Source of the DNA: DATFRY01 sp963764695
GTDB taxonomy: Bacteria > Myxococcota_A > Polyangia > Haliangiales > Haliangiaceae
NCBI GenBank assembly: GCA_963764695.1
Contig: CAVXTW010000026.1
Location: forward strand, 334,331 to 398,330
DNA: 64,000 nt
Direction of reading: 5' to 3'
The notes below the pieces were generated by a model that saw nothing but the letters and a program-made list of their open reading frames with translations, ran no database searches and had not been told where the DNA came from. This document shows, one piece after another, positions 10,640 to 19,679 of this stretch. Numbering within the stretch: the first letter of the stretch is position 1; each line of letters opens with the position of its first letter. The position numbers were made by a program, and so were the translations under genes.

Positions 10640-11575
10640 TCAGCGCGCCCGTCGCGCGCGCACACCGGAGGGATCAGCCGCCGGTTCGCCGCCGTCGGCC
10701 AGCAGCGGCTCGAGCGAGTCGAGCGCCTCGGTGGCCGCCGGCTCGGGAGCTGTGCGCGCGATGGCCAGCGCGCGCCGGCCGAGCGCGCGATACAGCGCGG
10801 CCAGCTCCGGCTTGCCGGCGAGCGCGGCCAGGTGGCGCTCGACCGTGGCCTTGTCGCCGCGGCGGATCGGCCCGGTCAGCGCGGCCTCGGGCCCGCGCTC
10901 GCGCACGTTGGCCAGCGTGCCCTCGACCAGCGGCACCAGCGCCTCGATCGCCTGCTCGCGCTCGATGCCGACCTCGGCCAGGAGATCCGCGGCCGCGGCG
11001 AGCAGCACCACGGTGTAGTTCGATGCCATCGCGGCGGCGGCGTGATAGGCCGACACGTGCACGCCGCCGAGCTCGAGGGCGCGGCCGCCCAGCGCGGCGA
11101 CCAGCGCCAGCGCATCGCGCTTGCCGCGCTCGTCTCCCTCGACGCCGAACACCGTCCCCTTCATGGTCCGCATGGCGGCGCGTCCGTCGGGGATCGCCCG
11201 CATCGGGTGCATCATGGCAACGCCGCCCACCTGGCCCGACACGACCGACAGCGCCTCGGCCGCCGACGACACACCCGAGCAGTGGATGAGCGTGTGGTGC
11301 ACGTTGACCAGGCCGGTGGCCACCAGCATGCGCGCGACCTCGGCGATGGCGGCGTCGCGCACCGCCAGCACCACGACGTCGGCGTCGAGCAGAAGATCGG
11401 GCGGCGCCGCCGAGTAGGCGGCCACGCCGGCGACCGCGCCGGCCGCGCGCGCCCCGGCCGGCTTGCGCGCCCACAGGCCGAGGACCGGCACGCCGCCGAG
11501 GCGGAGCGCACCGGCCAGCGCCGTCGCCACCGGCCCGGCGCCGACCACGAAAACGTTGGGAGTCCGGCTGGTCAC
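10640..11575 (-). CDS. Rossmann-like and DUF2520 domain-containing protein
   Basis: This 311-residue protein has a nucleotide-binding start, NVFVVGAGPVATALAGAL, then DADVVVLAVRDAAI and HCSGVSSAAEAL, and a helical C-terminal DUF2520 half (HVSAYHAAAAMASNYTVVLL). The architecture resembles ketopantoate and prephenate-type dehydrogenases; the substrate of DUF2520 proteins is not established. The GTG start overlaps the TGA of nadD by four bases. The family often lies near panC or nad genes, which fits a coenzyme-metabolism role. Confidence 0.88.
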   Translation of the reverse strand: MTSRTPNVFVVGAGPVATALAGALRLGGVPVLGLWARKPAGARAAGAVAGVAAYSAAPPDLLLDADVVVLAVRDAAIAEVARMLVATGLVNVHHTLIHCSGVSSAAEALSVVSGQVGGVAMMHPMRAIPDGRAAMRTMKGTVFGVEGDERGKRDALALVAALGGRALELGGVHVSAYHAAAAMASNYTVVLLAAAADLLAEVGIEREQAIEALVPLVEGTLANVRERGPEAALTGPIRRGDKATVERHLAALAGKPELAALYRALGRRALAIARTAPEPAATEALDSLEPLLADGGEPAADPSGVRARRAR

Positions 11576-12144
11576 CTGTACAGACCTCGACCGGCGATAT
11601 AGTCCATAACCGCGCGCGGCACCAGAGGCACCGCGCTCTCGCCGCGCGCGAGCCGGGCGCGCACGTCGGTGGAGGAGATGTCCGGCAGCTCGAGGCGGGC
11701 AGTGCCGGCCGGATCGGCCGAGTCCCCTTCCCTGCCGGCGCGGCCGAGCACGACCGGCGGTGCCAGCGCCACCAGGTCGTCCCAGCGGTACCAGGCGTGG
11801 CGCTCGGCCAGGATGTCCTCGCCGATGACCAGGCGAAACGCGGTGCCGGGGTGGCGGCGGCGAAGCTCGATCACGGTGTCGAGGGTGCGGCTGTGCGGCC
11901 CGCCCAGCTCGCGCTCCACCTCGGAGACGCGCACGCGCTCGCCGAACGGGCGCGCCGCGCGCCGGCACATCTCCACCCGGTCGTCGAACGGGGCCAGCTC
12001 CTTTCCGAACACGTGGCGGAAGGTCGGGATCATCCACAGCTCGTCGACCGGCTCGGTCTCCAGCACCACCAGACACGCCATCTGGTGGGCCAGGTGCGGC
12101 GGGTTGAAGCTGCCGCCGAACAGCGCGATGGCGCGCTCAGGCAT
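11572..12144 (-). CDS. nadD: Nicotinate-nucleotide adenylyltransferase
   Basis: The 190-residue enzyme adenylates nicotinate mononucleotide in NAD synthesis. The nucleotidyltransferase signature ALFGGSFNPPHLAHQMACLV is at the N-terminus with the HxxH catalytic site, followed by WMIPTFRHVFGKELAPFDDR, FRLVIGEDILAERHAW and the C-terminal LPDISSTDVRARLARGE, which corresponds to the ISSTxIR motif. Length is slightly short but normal. The ATG at 12144 overlaps the end of the NamZ gene by eight bases. Alternative upstream starts would extend into that gene without family similarity. Confidence 0.93.
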   Translation of the reverse strand: MPERAIALFGGSFNPPHLAHQMACLVVLETEPVDELWMIPTFRHVFGKELAPFDDRVEMCRRAARPFGERVRVSEVERELGGPHSRTLDTVIELRRRHPGTAFRLVIGEDILAERHAWYRWDDLVALAPPVVLGRAGREGDSADPAGTARLELPDISSTDVRARLARGESAVPLVPRAVMDYIAGRGLYR

Positions 12145-13318
12145 AGAGCAGCCAGGCCGCGCGGCGCTGCTCGAAGTCGCGCTCGGCGGCGGCCCAGGTC
12201 GCGGCCAGATCGGCAAGCGAGTCGCCGCGATCGATCCCCTCGCGCACCGCCGACGATCCGCACAGGAGATCGATGGCGGGGACCTTGTCGACGAACTCGT
12301 AGGCGGTCGAGCGCCAGGCGAACTCGTCGGGCCACAGCGTGCGCACCGCGCGCAGGAAGGCCACGCCGGTCAGATACGGGCGGAACGCGCGCCGGTCGGC
12401 GACGTGGATCTGCACGCCGCCGCACGGCCGGCCGGCGTGCTTCTCGAACGTGGGCGAAAAGACCAGCGGGCGGAAGCGCACGCCGGGCAGCCTTGCACCG
12501 TCCAGCTCGGCGGCCAGCGCGTGCGAGTCGATGTACGGCGCGCCGGCGATCTCGAACGGCCGCGTGGTGCCGCGCCCCTCGCTGATGGCGGTGCCCTCGA
12601 GCAGGCACATGCCCGGGTAGACCAGCGCGGTCTCCTCGGTCGGCATGTTGGGCGATGGCAGCACCCACGGCTGGCCTGTCTCCGAGAAGCGCATGTCGCG
12701 CCGCCAGTCGTCCATCGGCACCACCGTCAGGGCGACGTCGAGGCCTTCGACCTCGCGCGCCATGCGGGCCAGCTCACCGACGGTGAGACCGTGCCGGTTG
12801 GGCATCGACACCAGGCCCACGAACGACTCGAAGCCGGGCTCGACCGCGCCCCCCTCGACAAGCTCGCCGCCTACCGGGTTGGGCCGGTCCAGGACGATGA
12901 CCTCCACGCCGGCCTTCGCACAGGCGCGCATGGCCAGCACCATGGTGGCCGCGTACGTGTAGTAGCGCGAGCCGACGTCCTGGATGTCGAACAGGAGCGT
13001 GTCGAGGCCGGCCAGCTGCTCGGGCCGCGGGCTGAGCGACGCTTCGCTGTGTCCGTACAGGCTGTAGACCGGCAGGCCGCTGCGGCGGTCGCGCGACTCG
13101 TCGCCTACCGCCTCCATGTACTGGGCGTCGCCGCGCAGGCCGTGCTCCGGCCCGAACAGCGCCACCAGATCGAGCCCGGCGCCGACCATGCGATCGATGG
13201 CGTGCACCACCTGGCCGTCGACCGAGGTCGGATTGGCGATGAGACCCAGCCGGCGTCCGGCCAGCCGCGGGCCGTCGCCGTCCAGCAGCCGCTCGAGCCC
13301 GATGCGTACGCGTGCCAT
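12137..13318 (-). CDS. DUF1343 / NamZ-type exo-beta-N-acetylmuramidase
   Basis: The 393-residue protein carries the family blocks GLIANPTSVD, LVALFGPEHGLRG, PVYSLYG, TLLFDIQDVGSRYYTY, VIVLDRPNPVGG, PSPNMPTEETALVYPGMCLL, TRPFEIAGAPYID and GVQIHV. DUF1343 proteins include NamZ, which removes terminal N-acetylmuramic acid in peptidoglycan recycling or degradation of prey walls. No signal peptide is visible after the ATG at 13318, so this copy may act in the cytoplasm, or the true export signal is missed. It is translationally linked with nadD. Confidence 0.9.
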   Translation of the reverse strand: MARVRIGLERLLDGDGPRLAGRRLGLIANPTSVDGQVVHAIDRMVGAGLDLVALFGPEHGLRGDAQYMEAVGDESRDRRSGLPVYSLYGHSEASLSPRPEQLAGLDTLLFDIQDVGSRYYTYAATMVLAMRACAKAGVEVIVLDRPNPVGGELVEGGAVEPGFESFVGLVSMPNRHGLTVGELARMAREVEGLDVALTVVPMDDWRRDMRFSETGQPWVLPSPNMPTEETALVYPGMCLLEGTAISEGRGTTRPFEIAGAPYIDSHALAAELDGARLPGVRFRPLVFSPTFEKHAGRPCGGVQIHVADRRAFRPYLTGVAFLRAVRTLWPDEFAWRSTAYEFVDKVPAIDLLCGSSAVREGIDRGDSLADLAATWAAAERDFEQRRAAWLLYA

Positions 13319-13353
13319 GGTGGGCCGAAGCGTACGACGAAACTGCAGCCCGA

Positions 13354-14850
13354 CTACAAGATCGGCACAGGCTTCAGGGTGACGCGCCCTTCCTTGGTCA
13401 CCACCTTGAAGCGCACCGCGCGGCACTGGTAGCGGGCGCGCAGCACGGCCTCGTTCTGGTGCAGCTTGGACACGAAGCCGTCGAAGGTGAGCCCCTCGGT
13501 GCCCTCGCCGGTCGACGCGCGGGCCGCCGCGTACTCGTCGAACAGCCGGCGCAGGTAGTTGCCCTCCGGCTCGGCGGCCAGCGCCATGGCCTCGGCGTCC
13601 TTGGCCGAGAGCCCCTCGCTGTCGACCGCCAGGCCGCTCGGGCGCACCACGTTGCCCTCCTCGTCGTACTCCTCGTCGCCCGGCTCGGGCCGGCCGAGCA
13701 GGCGCGCCAGCATCACGTTTAGCGAGTTGGCCAGGCCGTCGACGTCGGACCCGCCCGGCCGGAAGGTGCGCTCCATGTTGCCGTTGATGATGTCGTTGAC
13801 CCCGATCTCGATCTCCTCGAGCGGGTGCAGGATGTGCCGCGCGGTGATGAAGATGCCGAGCAAGACGACAACGATCGCGCCCAGCCCGACGGCCAGGATG
13901 GCCAGCTTCACCGTGCTGAGCGGCTCCATCGCCTCGCTGAGCGACATCATGACCAGCGCGCCGGCCGCGACCGGCGGGTAGTCCTTCGGGAACGGCTGGG
14001 TCGAGAAGCGCGGCATGCGCCCGGCCGTGGCCCAGTAGTCGTCTCCCTCGAGCTCGACCACCGCCACGTCGGACAGTCCGTTCTCGCTCGACAGCGCCGC
14101 CTTGGCCAGGCCGCGGTCGGAGAACAGCGCCCGGCCCAGCGCGACCTGCTTGGCGTTGCCGCGCTGCTGCTGGCCGGTCGGGCCGAAGCTGGTGGCCGAC
14201 ACGCGCTCGCCGTAGAAGTAGGCCACGTCGGTGCCGAGCAGCTTCTGCTGCTGCTTGGCCTCGGTCGCGCTCATCGCGTAGGCCAGGATGATGGCCCCGA
14301 CCACGTTCTCAATCTCCGGGTCGTAGACCGGCGCGACGCCCGCCTTCATCGGGCCGAGGTTCTCGTAGTCCCACACCTCGCTGGTGATGCGGCGCTCGCT
14401 CAGCGCACCCTGCAGGCCCGGGTACTTGATCTTGCCCTCGCGGAAGTAGGTGTCCGGGATGGGGCGGAACACGGCGCGGTCGGCGCTGACCAGCGCGACC
14501 AGCTTTCCGTTCTCGTCGGTGAGCGCCATGATGTCCGGCTGGTCCTCGCCCGCCGCGAGGCTGGCGCGGAACTTCCGGAACACCTGCTCGGCCTGCACCG
14601 GGTTGGGCCCGTTACCGCCGACCAGCGCCTTGACCAGCCCGGGATCGCGGGCCAGCGCCTCGGTGCGCTTGAGCAGCCCCAGCATCTCGAGCGACGAGTT
14701 CTGGATGAGGAGCTCCTGCGCCTTGGCCACGCGCAGCGTCACATCCTTCTCGATGCCGTCCTCGAGGATGCCGCTGGTGACGAAGTAGGCGATCGCGGTC
14801 AGGACCGCGATGATGCCGGCGAGTATGGCCCCGAGAACTGGGCGAGACAT
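13354..14850 (-). CDS. Membrane sensor protein, MXAN_5187-like
   Basis: A strong Shine-Dalgarno (GGAGGAG) precedes ATG 14850. The protein has an N-terminal membrane helix (GAILAGIIAVLTAIAYFVTS), a ~250-residue periplasmic sensor region with Cache/PAS-like features (DIMALTDENGKLVALVSADR, VVGAIILAYAMSA), a second helix (LAILAVGLGAIVVVLLGIFI), a HAMP-like segment (HILHPLEEIEIGVNDIINGN) and a C-terminal block NYLRRLFDEYAAAR followed by LTFDGFVSKLHQNEAVLR and CRAVRFKVVTKEGR. I recall this last block from a family named after Myxococcus MXAN_5187; function unknown. No kinase or methyl-accepting domain follows, so output is probably through protein contact. Confidence 0.75.
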   Translation of the reverse strand: MSRPVLGAILAGIIAVLTAIAYFVTSGILEDGIEKDVTLRVAKAQELLIQNSSLEMLGLLKRTEALARDPGLVKALVGGNGPNPVQAEQVFRKFRASLAAGEDQPDIMALTDENGKLVALVSADRAVFRPIPDTYFREGKIKYPGLQGALSERRITSEVWDYENLGPMKAGVAPVYDPEIENVVGAIILAYAMSATEAKQQQKLLGTDVAYFYGERVSATSFGPTGQQQRGNAKQVALGRALFSDRGLAKAALSSENGLSDVAVVELEGDDYWATAGRMPRFSTQPFPKDYPPVAAGALVMMSLSEAMEPLSTVKLAILAVGLGAIVVVLLGIFITARHILHPLEEIEIGVNDIINGNMERTFRPGGSDVDGLANSLNVMLARLLGRPEPGDEEYDEEGNVVRPSGLAVDSEGLSAKDAEAMALAAEPEGNYLRRLFDEYAAARASTGEGTEGLTFDGFVSKLHQNEAVLRARYQCRAVRFKVVTKEGRVTLKPVPIL

Positions 14851-14926
14851 GTCTCCTCCTGGCCGTCCGGGCGCGGCGTGTGGGGATTATCGAAGGCACG
14901 CACGAAAGCTGTCAAAGGGAACGCAC

Positions 14927-16519
14927 TCATTTTCCCGCCGCCCGCTGCAGCTCGGCCAGCCCGAAGCGTCGCGCCGCCTCATCGCATCCGTCGGCTTCGC
15001 CGTGCAAGCACATACCTACGGCGACCGCGTACGCGAGCCGCGGCGCGAGATCGCCGCCACCGTCGGCCAGGTAGAGGGTCTTCTCGCGCGGTCGGTACCA
15101 GGAGTCGGCAGATTCGCACCCAGCCGGCGCCTTCCCGCGCTCGTAGATGCGTCCGTCGCACATGGCAGCTTGCGGCACGATCACGATGCTGAGCGGCTGC
15201 GGCCCGACGCGGCCGGTCACGCCGGCGGCGGCCAGGCTGGCGGCGAAGTCGCGCTGCGCGCCCAGCGCCAGGCCGCGCACCTCGGCCGCGTCGCGCGGCG
15301 CAACGGACATGACGTGCAGTCGGTCACGGTCGAAGCGCTGGTCGATGGCGAGGCTCAGCCCGCTGATGAGATACGGCGCCGGCCACGCCGCCTGGCGGGC
15401 GCCGCGCGATGGTGACGGAGGCGCCGGTGCGGCGGCGCTGCGCGATGGCGCGCCGCTCGACACCAGCAGCGCGGCAACCGACCCGGCCGCGAGCGCGATC
15501 CCGCCAAGCAGGAGCCACAGGAGCGGCCGCGACACCAGCTTGCGGCGCGGCGCCTTCCGGCGCGCGGCCGCGGCGACCGCCGAGCGCGCCTCGACCGGCC
15601 CGCGCGCGCCGGCCAGCACCGCGTCGAGGGCGACGCGCATCTCCTGCGGGCTGCCCGGCCGCTCCTCCGGCTGCTTGGCCAGCCCGCTCATCACCAGCGC
15701 CTCGAGATCGGCCGGCACCTGCGCGTCCTGCTGGGTCAGCGTCGGCGGCTGCTCGGTGAGGTGCGACGCCATGATCTCGAAGTGGCTGTCGCCATCGAAC
15801 GGCGTGAGCCCGCACAGCGACTCGTACAGCGTGACGGCCAGCGAGTAGATGTCGCTGCGCCCGTCCACTTCCTGCCCGCGCACCTGCTCGGGCGACATGT
15901 ACCGCACCGTACCCATCGTCTGTCCGGTCGCGGTCAGCCGGGTCGACGTGGTCATCTTGGCGATGCCGAAGTCGGTCACCAGCGCCGAGCCGTCCGGCCG
16001 CACCAGCACGTTGGACGGCTTCATGTCGCGGTGGATGATGCCGCGCGCGTGCGCCGCCTCCAGCGCCTTGAGCACGTCGATGGTGATGGCGACCGACGAC
16101 GGCCAGTCGAGCCGGCCCTGGGTCAGGATCATCCGCTCCCAGGTCACGCCGCCGACCTGCTGCATGGCAAGGACCAGGCAGCCGTCGTCCTGGCCGAAGT
16201 TGTAGAGGTGGACGATGTTGGGATGGTCGAGCCGGGCCAGCGCGCGCGCCTCCTCGAGGAAGCGGTTCTTGACGTGGACGTTGGCGGCCAGATCGGGCGG
16301 CAGGATCTTGAGCGCCACCTCCTGGTGCGTCATCACGTGGCGCGCGCGGTAGACCACGCTCATGCCGCCCTGCCCGAGGATGTCGACCACCTCGTAGCTG
16401 TCGAGCACGGTGGTGCCGATGCGCCGGCGCGCCTCCTCGGTGGTGAGCGGCGCGCCGCAGGTCGGGCAGCGCACGTCGATGTCGAGCACCACCCCGGTGC
16501 AGGCCGGGCACTGATTCAC
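14927..16519 (-). CDS. Ser/Thr protein kinase with N-terminal Zn ribbon and C-terminal periplasmic domain
   Basis: The GTG at 16519 follows GAGGG at suitable spacing. A Zn ribbon (Cys4, Cys7, Cys18, Cys21) leads into a Hanks-type kinase at about residues 40-300: GQGGMSVVYRARH, VALKIL, HRDMKPSNVL, DFGIAK and MSPEQ are all present, so it should be active. A membrane helix at about 345-370 (LLWLLLGGIALAAGSVAALL) is followed by ~150 periplasmic residues with several Cys and no family I can name. The kinase lies upstream of the MXAN_5187-like sensor in the same direction with a 76-base gap. Confidence 0.92.
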   Translation of the reverse strand: MNQCPACTGVVLDIDVRCPTCGAPLTTEEARRRIGTTVLDSYEVVDILGQGGMSVVYRARHVMTHQEVALKILPPDLAANVHVKNRFLEEARALARLDHPNIVHLYNFGQDDGCLVLAMQQVGGVTWERMILTQGRLDWPSSVAITIDVLKALEAAHARGIIHRDMKPSNVLVRPDGSALVTDFGIAKMTTSTRLTATGQTMGTVRYMSPEQVRGQEVDGRSDIYSLAVTLYESLCGLTPFDGDSHFEIMASHLTEQPPTLTQQDAQVPADLEALVMSGLAKQPEERPGSPQEMRVALDAVLAGARGPVEARSAVAAAARRKAPRRKLVSRPLLWLLLGGIALAAGSVAALLVSSGAPSRSAAAPAPPSPSRGARQAAWPAPYLISGLSLAIDQRFDRDRLHVMSVAPRDAAEVRGLALGAQRDFAASLAAAGVTGRVGPQPLSIVIVPQAAMCDGRIYERGKAPAGCESADSWYRPREKTLYLADGGGDLAPRLAYAVAVGMCLHGEADGCDEAARRFGLAELQRAAGK

Positions 16520-16625
16520 GGCCGCCCTCGCGCGGCGCGGCCGGCGGGCGCCTCGCTGCCGGCGAACCGGGGGCGCCGATGCTGGAGGCCGGGGACCATG
16601 CCCCGGCCAGTCTAGCATCGAGGGA

Positions 16626-17534
16626 TCAGAAGTAGAGCAGCGCGCCGAGGCGAGCGCGGGTGAAGCGCTCGTTGTCGTCGATCACCGGCGCGTCGCCGGG
16701 GGCGCCGCGCACGAGGAGGATCTCGTCCTCGCTCGCGTTGGTCTCTCGCACGCCGGCGCGGATGTCTCCGAACAGCGCGAAGTGGCGACCCAGTCTCCAC
16801 TCGAGGCCGACGCCGAGCTCGCCGTACAGCTGCTCCGCGGTGAAGGTGCCGTCGTTCACGTCGGTCTGGCCGAAGCCGCCGCCGCCGAGCAGGAACGGAG
16901 ACAGCGCGCTGTGCGGCAGGAGATCGAGCATGAGCGCGCCACCGATGCGCTTGTCGACGCGCTCGCCGTCGGACAGCTCGGTCTTGGACACCTCCGCCTC
17001 GAGCATGAAGTGGCGGGTCAGGCGCAGTCGGCCGACCAGGCCGAGGTCGCCGCCGTAGTCATCGTTGTTCTCGACGCCGACGGTGCCACCGAAGATGCCG
17101 ATGCCGAGGCGCGGCAGCTCGGGCTCGGGCGCACGGACCGGCGCGGCGACCGCGACGCGCGGTCCGCTGTAATAGGAGGGGCCGCACTCGTAGTAGCAGG
17201 GGGGCGGCGCGGCGTAGCGGTAGCCGTAGTAGTAGGGGAAGAAGTAGGGACGCGAGTAGTAGCGCAGGTGGACGCGCGGCCGGTAATAGGGCCGGTAGTA
17301 CGGGCGGCCGTACGGTCGGCGGTATCCGCGGCCGTATGCGCGGCCGTAGTAGCGCGGTCCGTTGTAGCGGCCGCCGGCGCGCACGCGGCCCTGGCCGCGC
17401 ACGTGGACGCCGCCGCCGCCCCGGATGCGATGTCGATCGGCGCTGGCTTCGGGTGGCGAGGCGACCATGCCCGCGGCGAATCCGGCGACCGCGAGAGCGA
17501 GGGAGGCGAAGCGAAGCGGGCGGGTTCTGAGCAC
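16626..17534 (-). CDS. Outer-membrane beta-barrel protein with Arg/Tyr/Gly-rich linker
   Basis: A GTG at 17534 with AGGAGA upstream starts a signal peptide (FASLALAVAGFAAGMVA, cleavage near ASA). A ~100-residue segment extremely rich in Arg, Tyr, Gly and Pro follows (NGPRYYGRAYGRGYRRPYGR is typical), with a CYYEC pair. The C-terminal ~170 residues alternate like beta-strands (RLGIGIFGGTVGVENNDDYG, GELGVGLEWRLGRHFALFGD) and end in the aromatic RARLGALLYF, the expected outer-membrane insertion signal. The barrel resembles OmpA-like or outer-membrane beta-barrel domains. The basic linker could bind polyanions such as LPS or nucleic acid; this is speculation. Confidence 0.8.
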   Translation of the reverse strand: MLRTRPLRFASLALAVAGFAAGMVASPPEASADRHRIRGGGGVHVRGQGRVRAGGRYNGPRYYGRAYGRGYRRPYGRPYYRPYYRPRVHLRYYSRPYFFPYYYGYRYAAPPPCYYECGPSYYSGPRVAVAAPVRAPEPELPRLGIGIFGGTVGVENNDDYGGDLGLVGRLRLTRHFMLEAEVSKTELSDGERVDKRIGGALMLDLLPHSALSPFLLGGGGFGQTDVNDGTFTAEQLYGELGVGLEWRLGRHFALFGDIRAGVRETNASEDEILLVRGAPGDAPVIDDNERFTRARLGALLYF

Positions 17535-17738
17535 GGGATCTCCTTGAAGCGCCTGCCGGGGCGGCCGTCGTCGCCAGGACGCACGGACCGGCCGCGGAGT
17601 TAAACGCCACCTCGAGCAAAGCAGCTTCCGAGCCAGGCGCGCGTCACCCCGGCGGCATCGTACGCCCAACGACGGCATGGACTTAGGTCGCGTCGCGGTG
17701 CAGCCGGCCCGGGCAGTAAAAGACATTTCACACGGCCA

Positions 17739-17754
17739 GTGGCGCTGGCGCCAC
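17739..17754. promoter_or_regulatory. 16-bp perfect palindrome in a divergent intergenic region
   Basis: GTGGCGC-TG-GCGCCAC is a perfect palindrome located in the 358-base gap between the outer-membrane protein gene (leftward) and the membrane protein gene (rightward). Its position suits an operator shared by both promoters. The rest of the gap holds the promoter at 17823 and nothing else I can support. Confidence 0.35.
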
Positions 17755-17822
17755 AGCGCCGCGGAGAGGTGATCCCACGCTTCGAGAGCTGGTGCCATGG
17801 TCTTGGAATGTTTGTGCTATCC

Positions 17823-17852
17823 TTGACACCCGGGGGCAGCGGTCGATAGATT
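17823..17852 (+). promoter_or_regulatory. Candidate sigma-70 promoter
   Basis: TTGACA at 17823-17828 is followed by 18 bases and TAGATT at 17847-17852, four of six matches to TATAAT. The GTG of the downstream gene is about 40 bases further on, after a GGAGG site. The -35 match is perfect; the -10 is ordinary. Confidence 0.45.
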
Positions 17853-17892
17853 GGCCATCGATCCGCCCGCCTCATTCCCTGACGGAGGCCCT

Positions 17893-19113
17893 GTGAGCCA
17901 GTCCTCAAAAAGACCCGGAGCCAAGGACATCAGTGAGCTCAAGGCTCGGCTGGGTCTGAAGAAGGGCGGCCCCGCAGCCGCCGGAAAGGCCGGGCCCGCG
18001 GGTGTGGTGGCACCACCGCCCGGGCACCGAGCCGGAGGGGGCGCGATTCCGGCACCGCCCGGCGCCGGCCCGCCTCCGCGCGCGCCCATCCCGGACGCCA
18101 AGGAAGATCCGTTCGCCGCCATGAACGCGATGGCGGCGCAGGGCGCCGTCGCCGCGCAGCAGCCGATTCACTACCACGACAGCAGCCCGGTCGATCGCGT
18201 GCACAAGAAGTCGCACGCGGTGAAGTTCGGGTTGATCGGCGGCGCTCTGCTGGTGCCGCTGGTGCTCGGCGTGGTGGTCGGCGTGCTGTCGGCCAAGGCG
18301 CGCGCCTACAACCGCACCATCGACGACGCTGCCGCGGTGCGCGACGACACCAAGAAGGTGGGCGAGGGCCTCATCAGCATGCAGACGGTGCTGCTGGCCG
18401 GGCGCGAGCGATCGCGCGGGTCGCAGAGCTTCGTCATCGGCGACAGCAAGCTGACCGCCGAGCTGGGCGCGCTGCCCCCGATCGCCCCGAACATCGAGCT
18501 GGTGTTCAGCTCGCACCTGTGGGAGCTGGACTACGACCTGGTGGCCGGCCTGCTCTCGTTCTATGTCGAGGCGATGGAGCTCCACGAGCTGGTCAAGACC
18601 CACCTCGTGGCCAGCCGCGACGCCGAGAAGATCCTGCACGAGGGTCAGGTCAACATGTCCCAGTTCGATCCGAACTCCTACGGCGCGGTGATCGAGATGC
18701 CGACCGCCGAGGAGGCGCAGTCGGGCAAGCCGGTCGTGATGAAGATCGTGCAGCTCGGCTCGCCGGTCTGCGAGGGCCAGACCAAGCCGAGCGACACCGG
18801 CTGCGGCGGTGCCAAGGTCACCGGCTACCGCTACCGCATAGACGAGCTCGGCCCGTGGCAGATCAAGAAGATCGTCGGCCCCGGCGAGGGCACGACCTTC
18901 GATCCCGACGGCCTCGTGCGCCTCGATCCGGGCAGCAAGGTCCTGCAGCAGCTCGCCCGCGGCGGCAAGGCAACCGTGGCCGAGGCCAGCTACACCGAGC
19001 GCATCGGCAAGATCTACGAGCGCGTGGTGAAGCTGATCGAGAACCAGGGGAAGCTGGAGAAGAGGCTCAATAGCCACGCGAACAAGGGGAAGCAGTTCAC
19101 GTTTTTCTTGTAG
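17893..19113 (+). CDS. Single-pass membrane protein of unknown function
   Basis: I choose the GTG at 17893 because GACGGAGGCC lies five bases upstream; an earlier in-frame start overlaps the promoter. The ~105-residue N-terminus is Pro/Gly/Ala-rich and cytoplasmic, with a basic ELKARLGLKKGG motif. One membrane helix at about residues 115-140 (LIGGALLVPLVLGVVVGVLS) is followed by a ~265-residue folded domain, presumably periplasmic, containing a Cys pair (SPVCEGQTKPSDTGCGG) and a helical end (YERVVKLIENQGKLEKRLNS). I do not recognise the family. It is probably a monocistronic gene. Confidence 0.8.
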   Translation: MSQSSKRPGAKDISELKARLGLKKGGPAAAGKAGPAGVVAPPPGHRAGGGAIPAPPGAGPPPRAPIPDAKEDPFAAMNAMAAQGAVAAQQPIHYHDSSPVDRVHKKSHAVKFGLIGGALLVPLVLGVVVGVLSAKARAYNRTIDDAAAVRDDTKKVGEGLISMQTVLLAGRERSRGSQSFVIGDSKLTAELGALPPIAPNIELVFSSHLWELDYDLVAGLLSFYVEAMELHELVKTHLVASRDAEKILHEGQVNMSQFDPNSYGAVIEMPTAEEAQSGKPVVMKIVQLGSPVCEGQTKPSDTGCGGAKVTGYRYRIDELGPWQIKKIVGPGEGTTFDPDGLVRLDPGSKVLQQLARGGKATVAEASYTERIGKIYERVVKLIENQGKLEKRLNSHANKGKQFTFFL

Positions 19114-19160
19114 CGTGCGCGTAGCGCTCCGGTGGGGCTCGTCCCGGGCTTGGGGCGCCT

Positions 19161-19631
19161 GACAAAACAAACAGGTAACAGGGGACCGGGAACAGGGCAC
19201 AGGGAACAGGGATCGGCGGCAGTGGCCGTTACCGGTTCTGCCGTGCTGTGCGCGCTGACGCTGCGAAGATCGCGGCCAGTTCGCCGGCCTCGATGCGCAG
19301 GGCACGGACGTCCTTGACCCAGCCTGCCTCCCCTACCAGGCAGACCCAGTACGAAGCCTCCCTCATCTCCTTCAGGGCGAGGCTGACCTTGTGCACGAAA
19401 TCCAGTCTGCTCTCGGCGGCGCGAGCCTCCGCATAGTTGGCTCCCGCGGAGGTAGCTGATCGAACCAGCTGGATGGAGACATGCCGGCCCGCTGGGTCGC
19501 GGGGCAACCGCGCGGCGATCCGTAGCGCCGCCGCGCCGAAGCCCAGCAGCCGCTGGGCGATGTCCGCGCCCTTCCGAATTTCCGGTTCCCTGTTCCCTGT
19601 CGCCTGTCGCCTGTTTTCTGTTTGTTTGTCC
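19161..19631. repeat. Inverted repeats bounding a four-helix-bundle (IVP) gene cassette
   Basis: The left copy (19161-19212) reads gacaaaacaaacag followed by iterations of caggGAACAGGG. The right copy (19581-19631) is the same sequence inverted, with caaacagaaaacagg and cagggaacaggga units when read on the other strand. They enclose the coding part of the IVP gene and part of its N-terminal codons. The arrangement resembles a small non-autonomous mobile or gene-conversion cassette; no transposase is present and I see no flanking target duplication. Confidence 0.55.
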
Positions 19632-19633
19632 AC
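19229..19633 (-). CDS. Four-helix-bundle protein (23S rRNA-intervening-sequence protein family)
   Basis: The 134-residue product contains the family core RLPRDPAGRHVSIQLVRSAT, SAGANYAEARAAESRLDFVH and KVSLALKEMREASYWVCLVG. Members (IVP, bAvd-like) form pentameric four-helix bundles; those in rRNA intervening sequences have unknown function, and bAvd is an accessory of diversity-generating retroelements. No reverse transcriptase or rRNA is nearby. The GTG at 19633 makes the first ~20 residues derive from the GGGAACAGG-type repeat itself (TENRRQATGNREPE), so the gene appears to have been delivered with, or captured by, the repeat. Confidence 0.82.
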   Translation of the reverse strand: MDKQTENRRQATGNREPEIRKGADIAQRLLGFGAAALRIAARLPRDPAGRHVSIQLVRSATSAGANYAEARAAESRLDFVHKVSLALKEMREASYWVCLVGEAGWVKDVRALRIEAGELAAIFAASARTARQNR

Positions 19634-19679
19634 GGCCCATACTCGGACCAACCCGCCAGCAGGTGCACGGCGTGCACGA

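Noticed and set aside
19229..19633. Diversity-generating retroelement accessory (bAvd) locus
   Set aside because: The protein family is related, but there is no reverse transcriptase, template repeat or variable-repeat target gene nearby.
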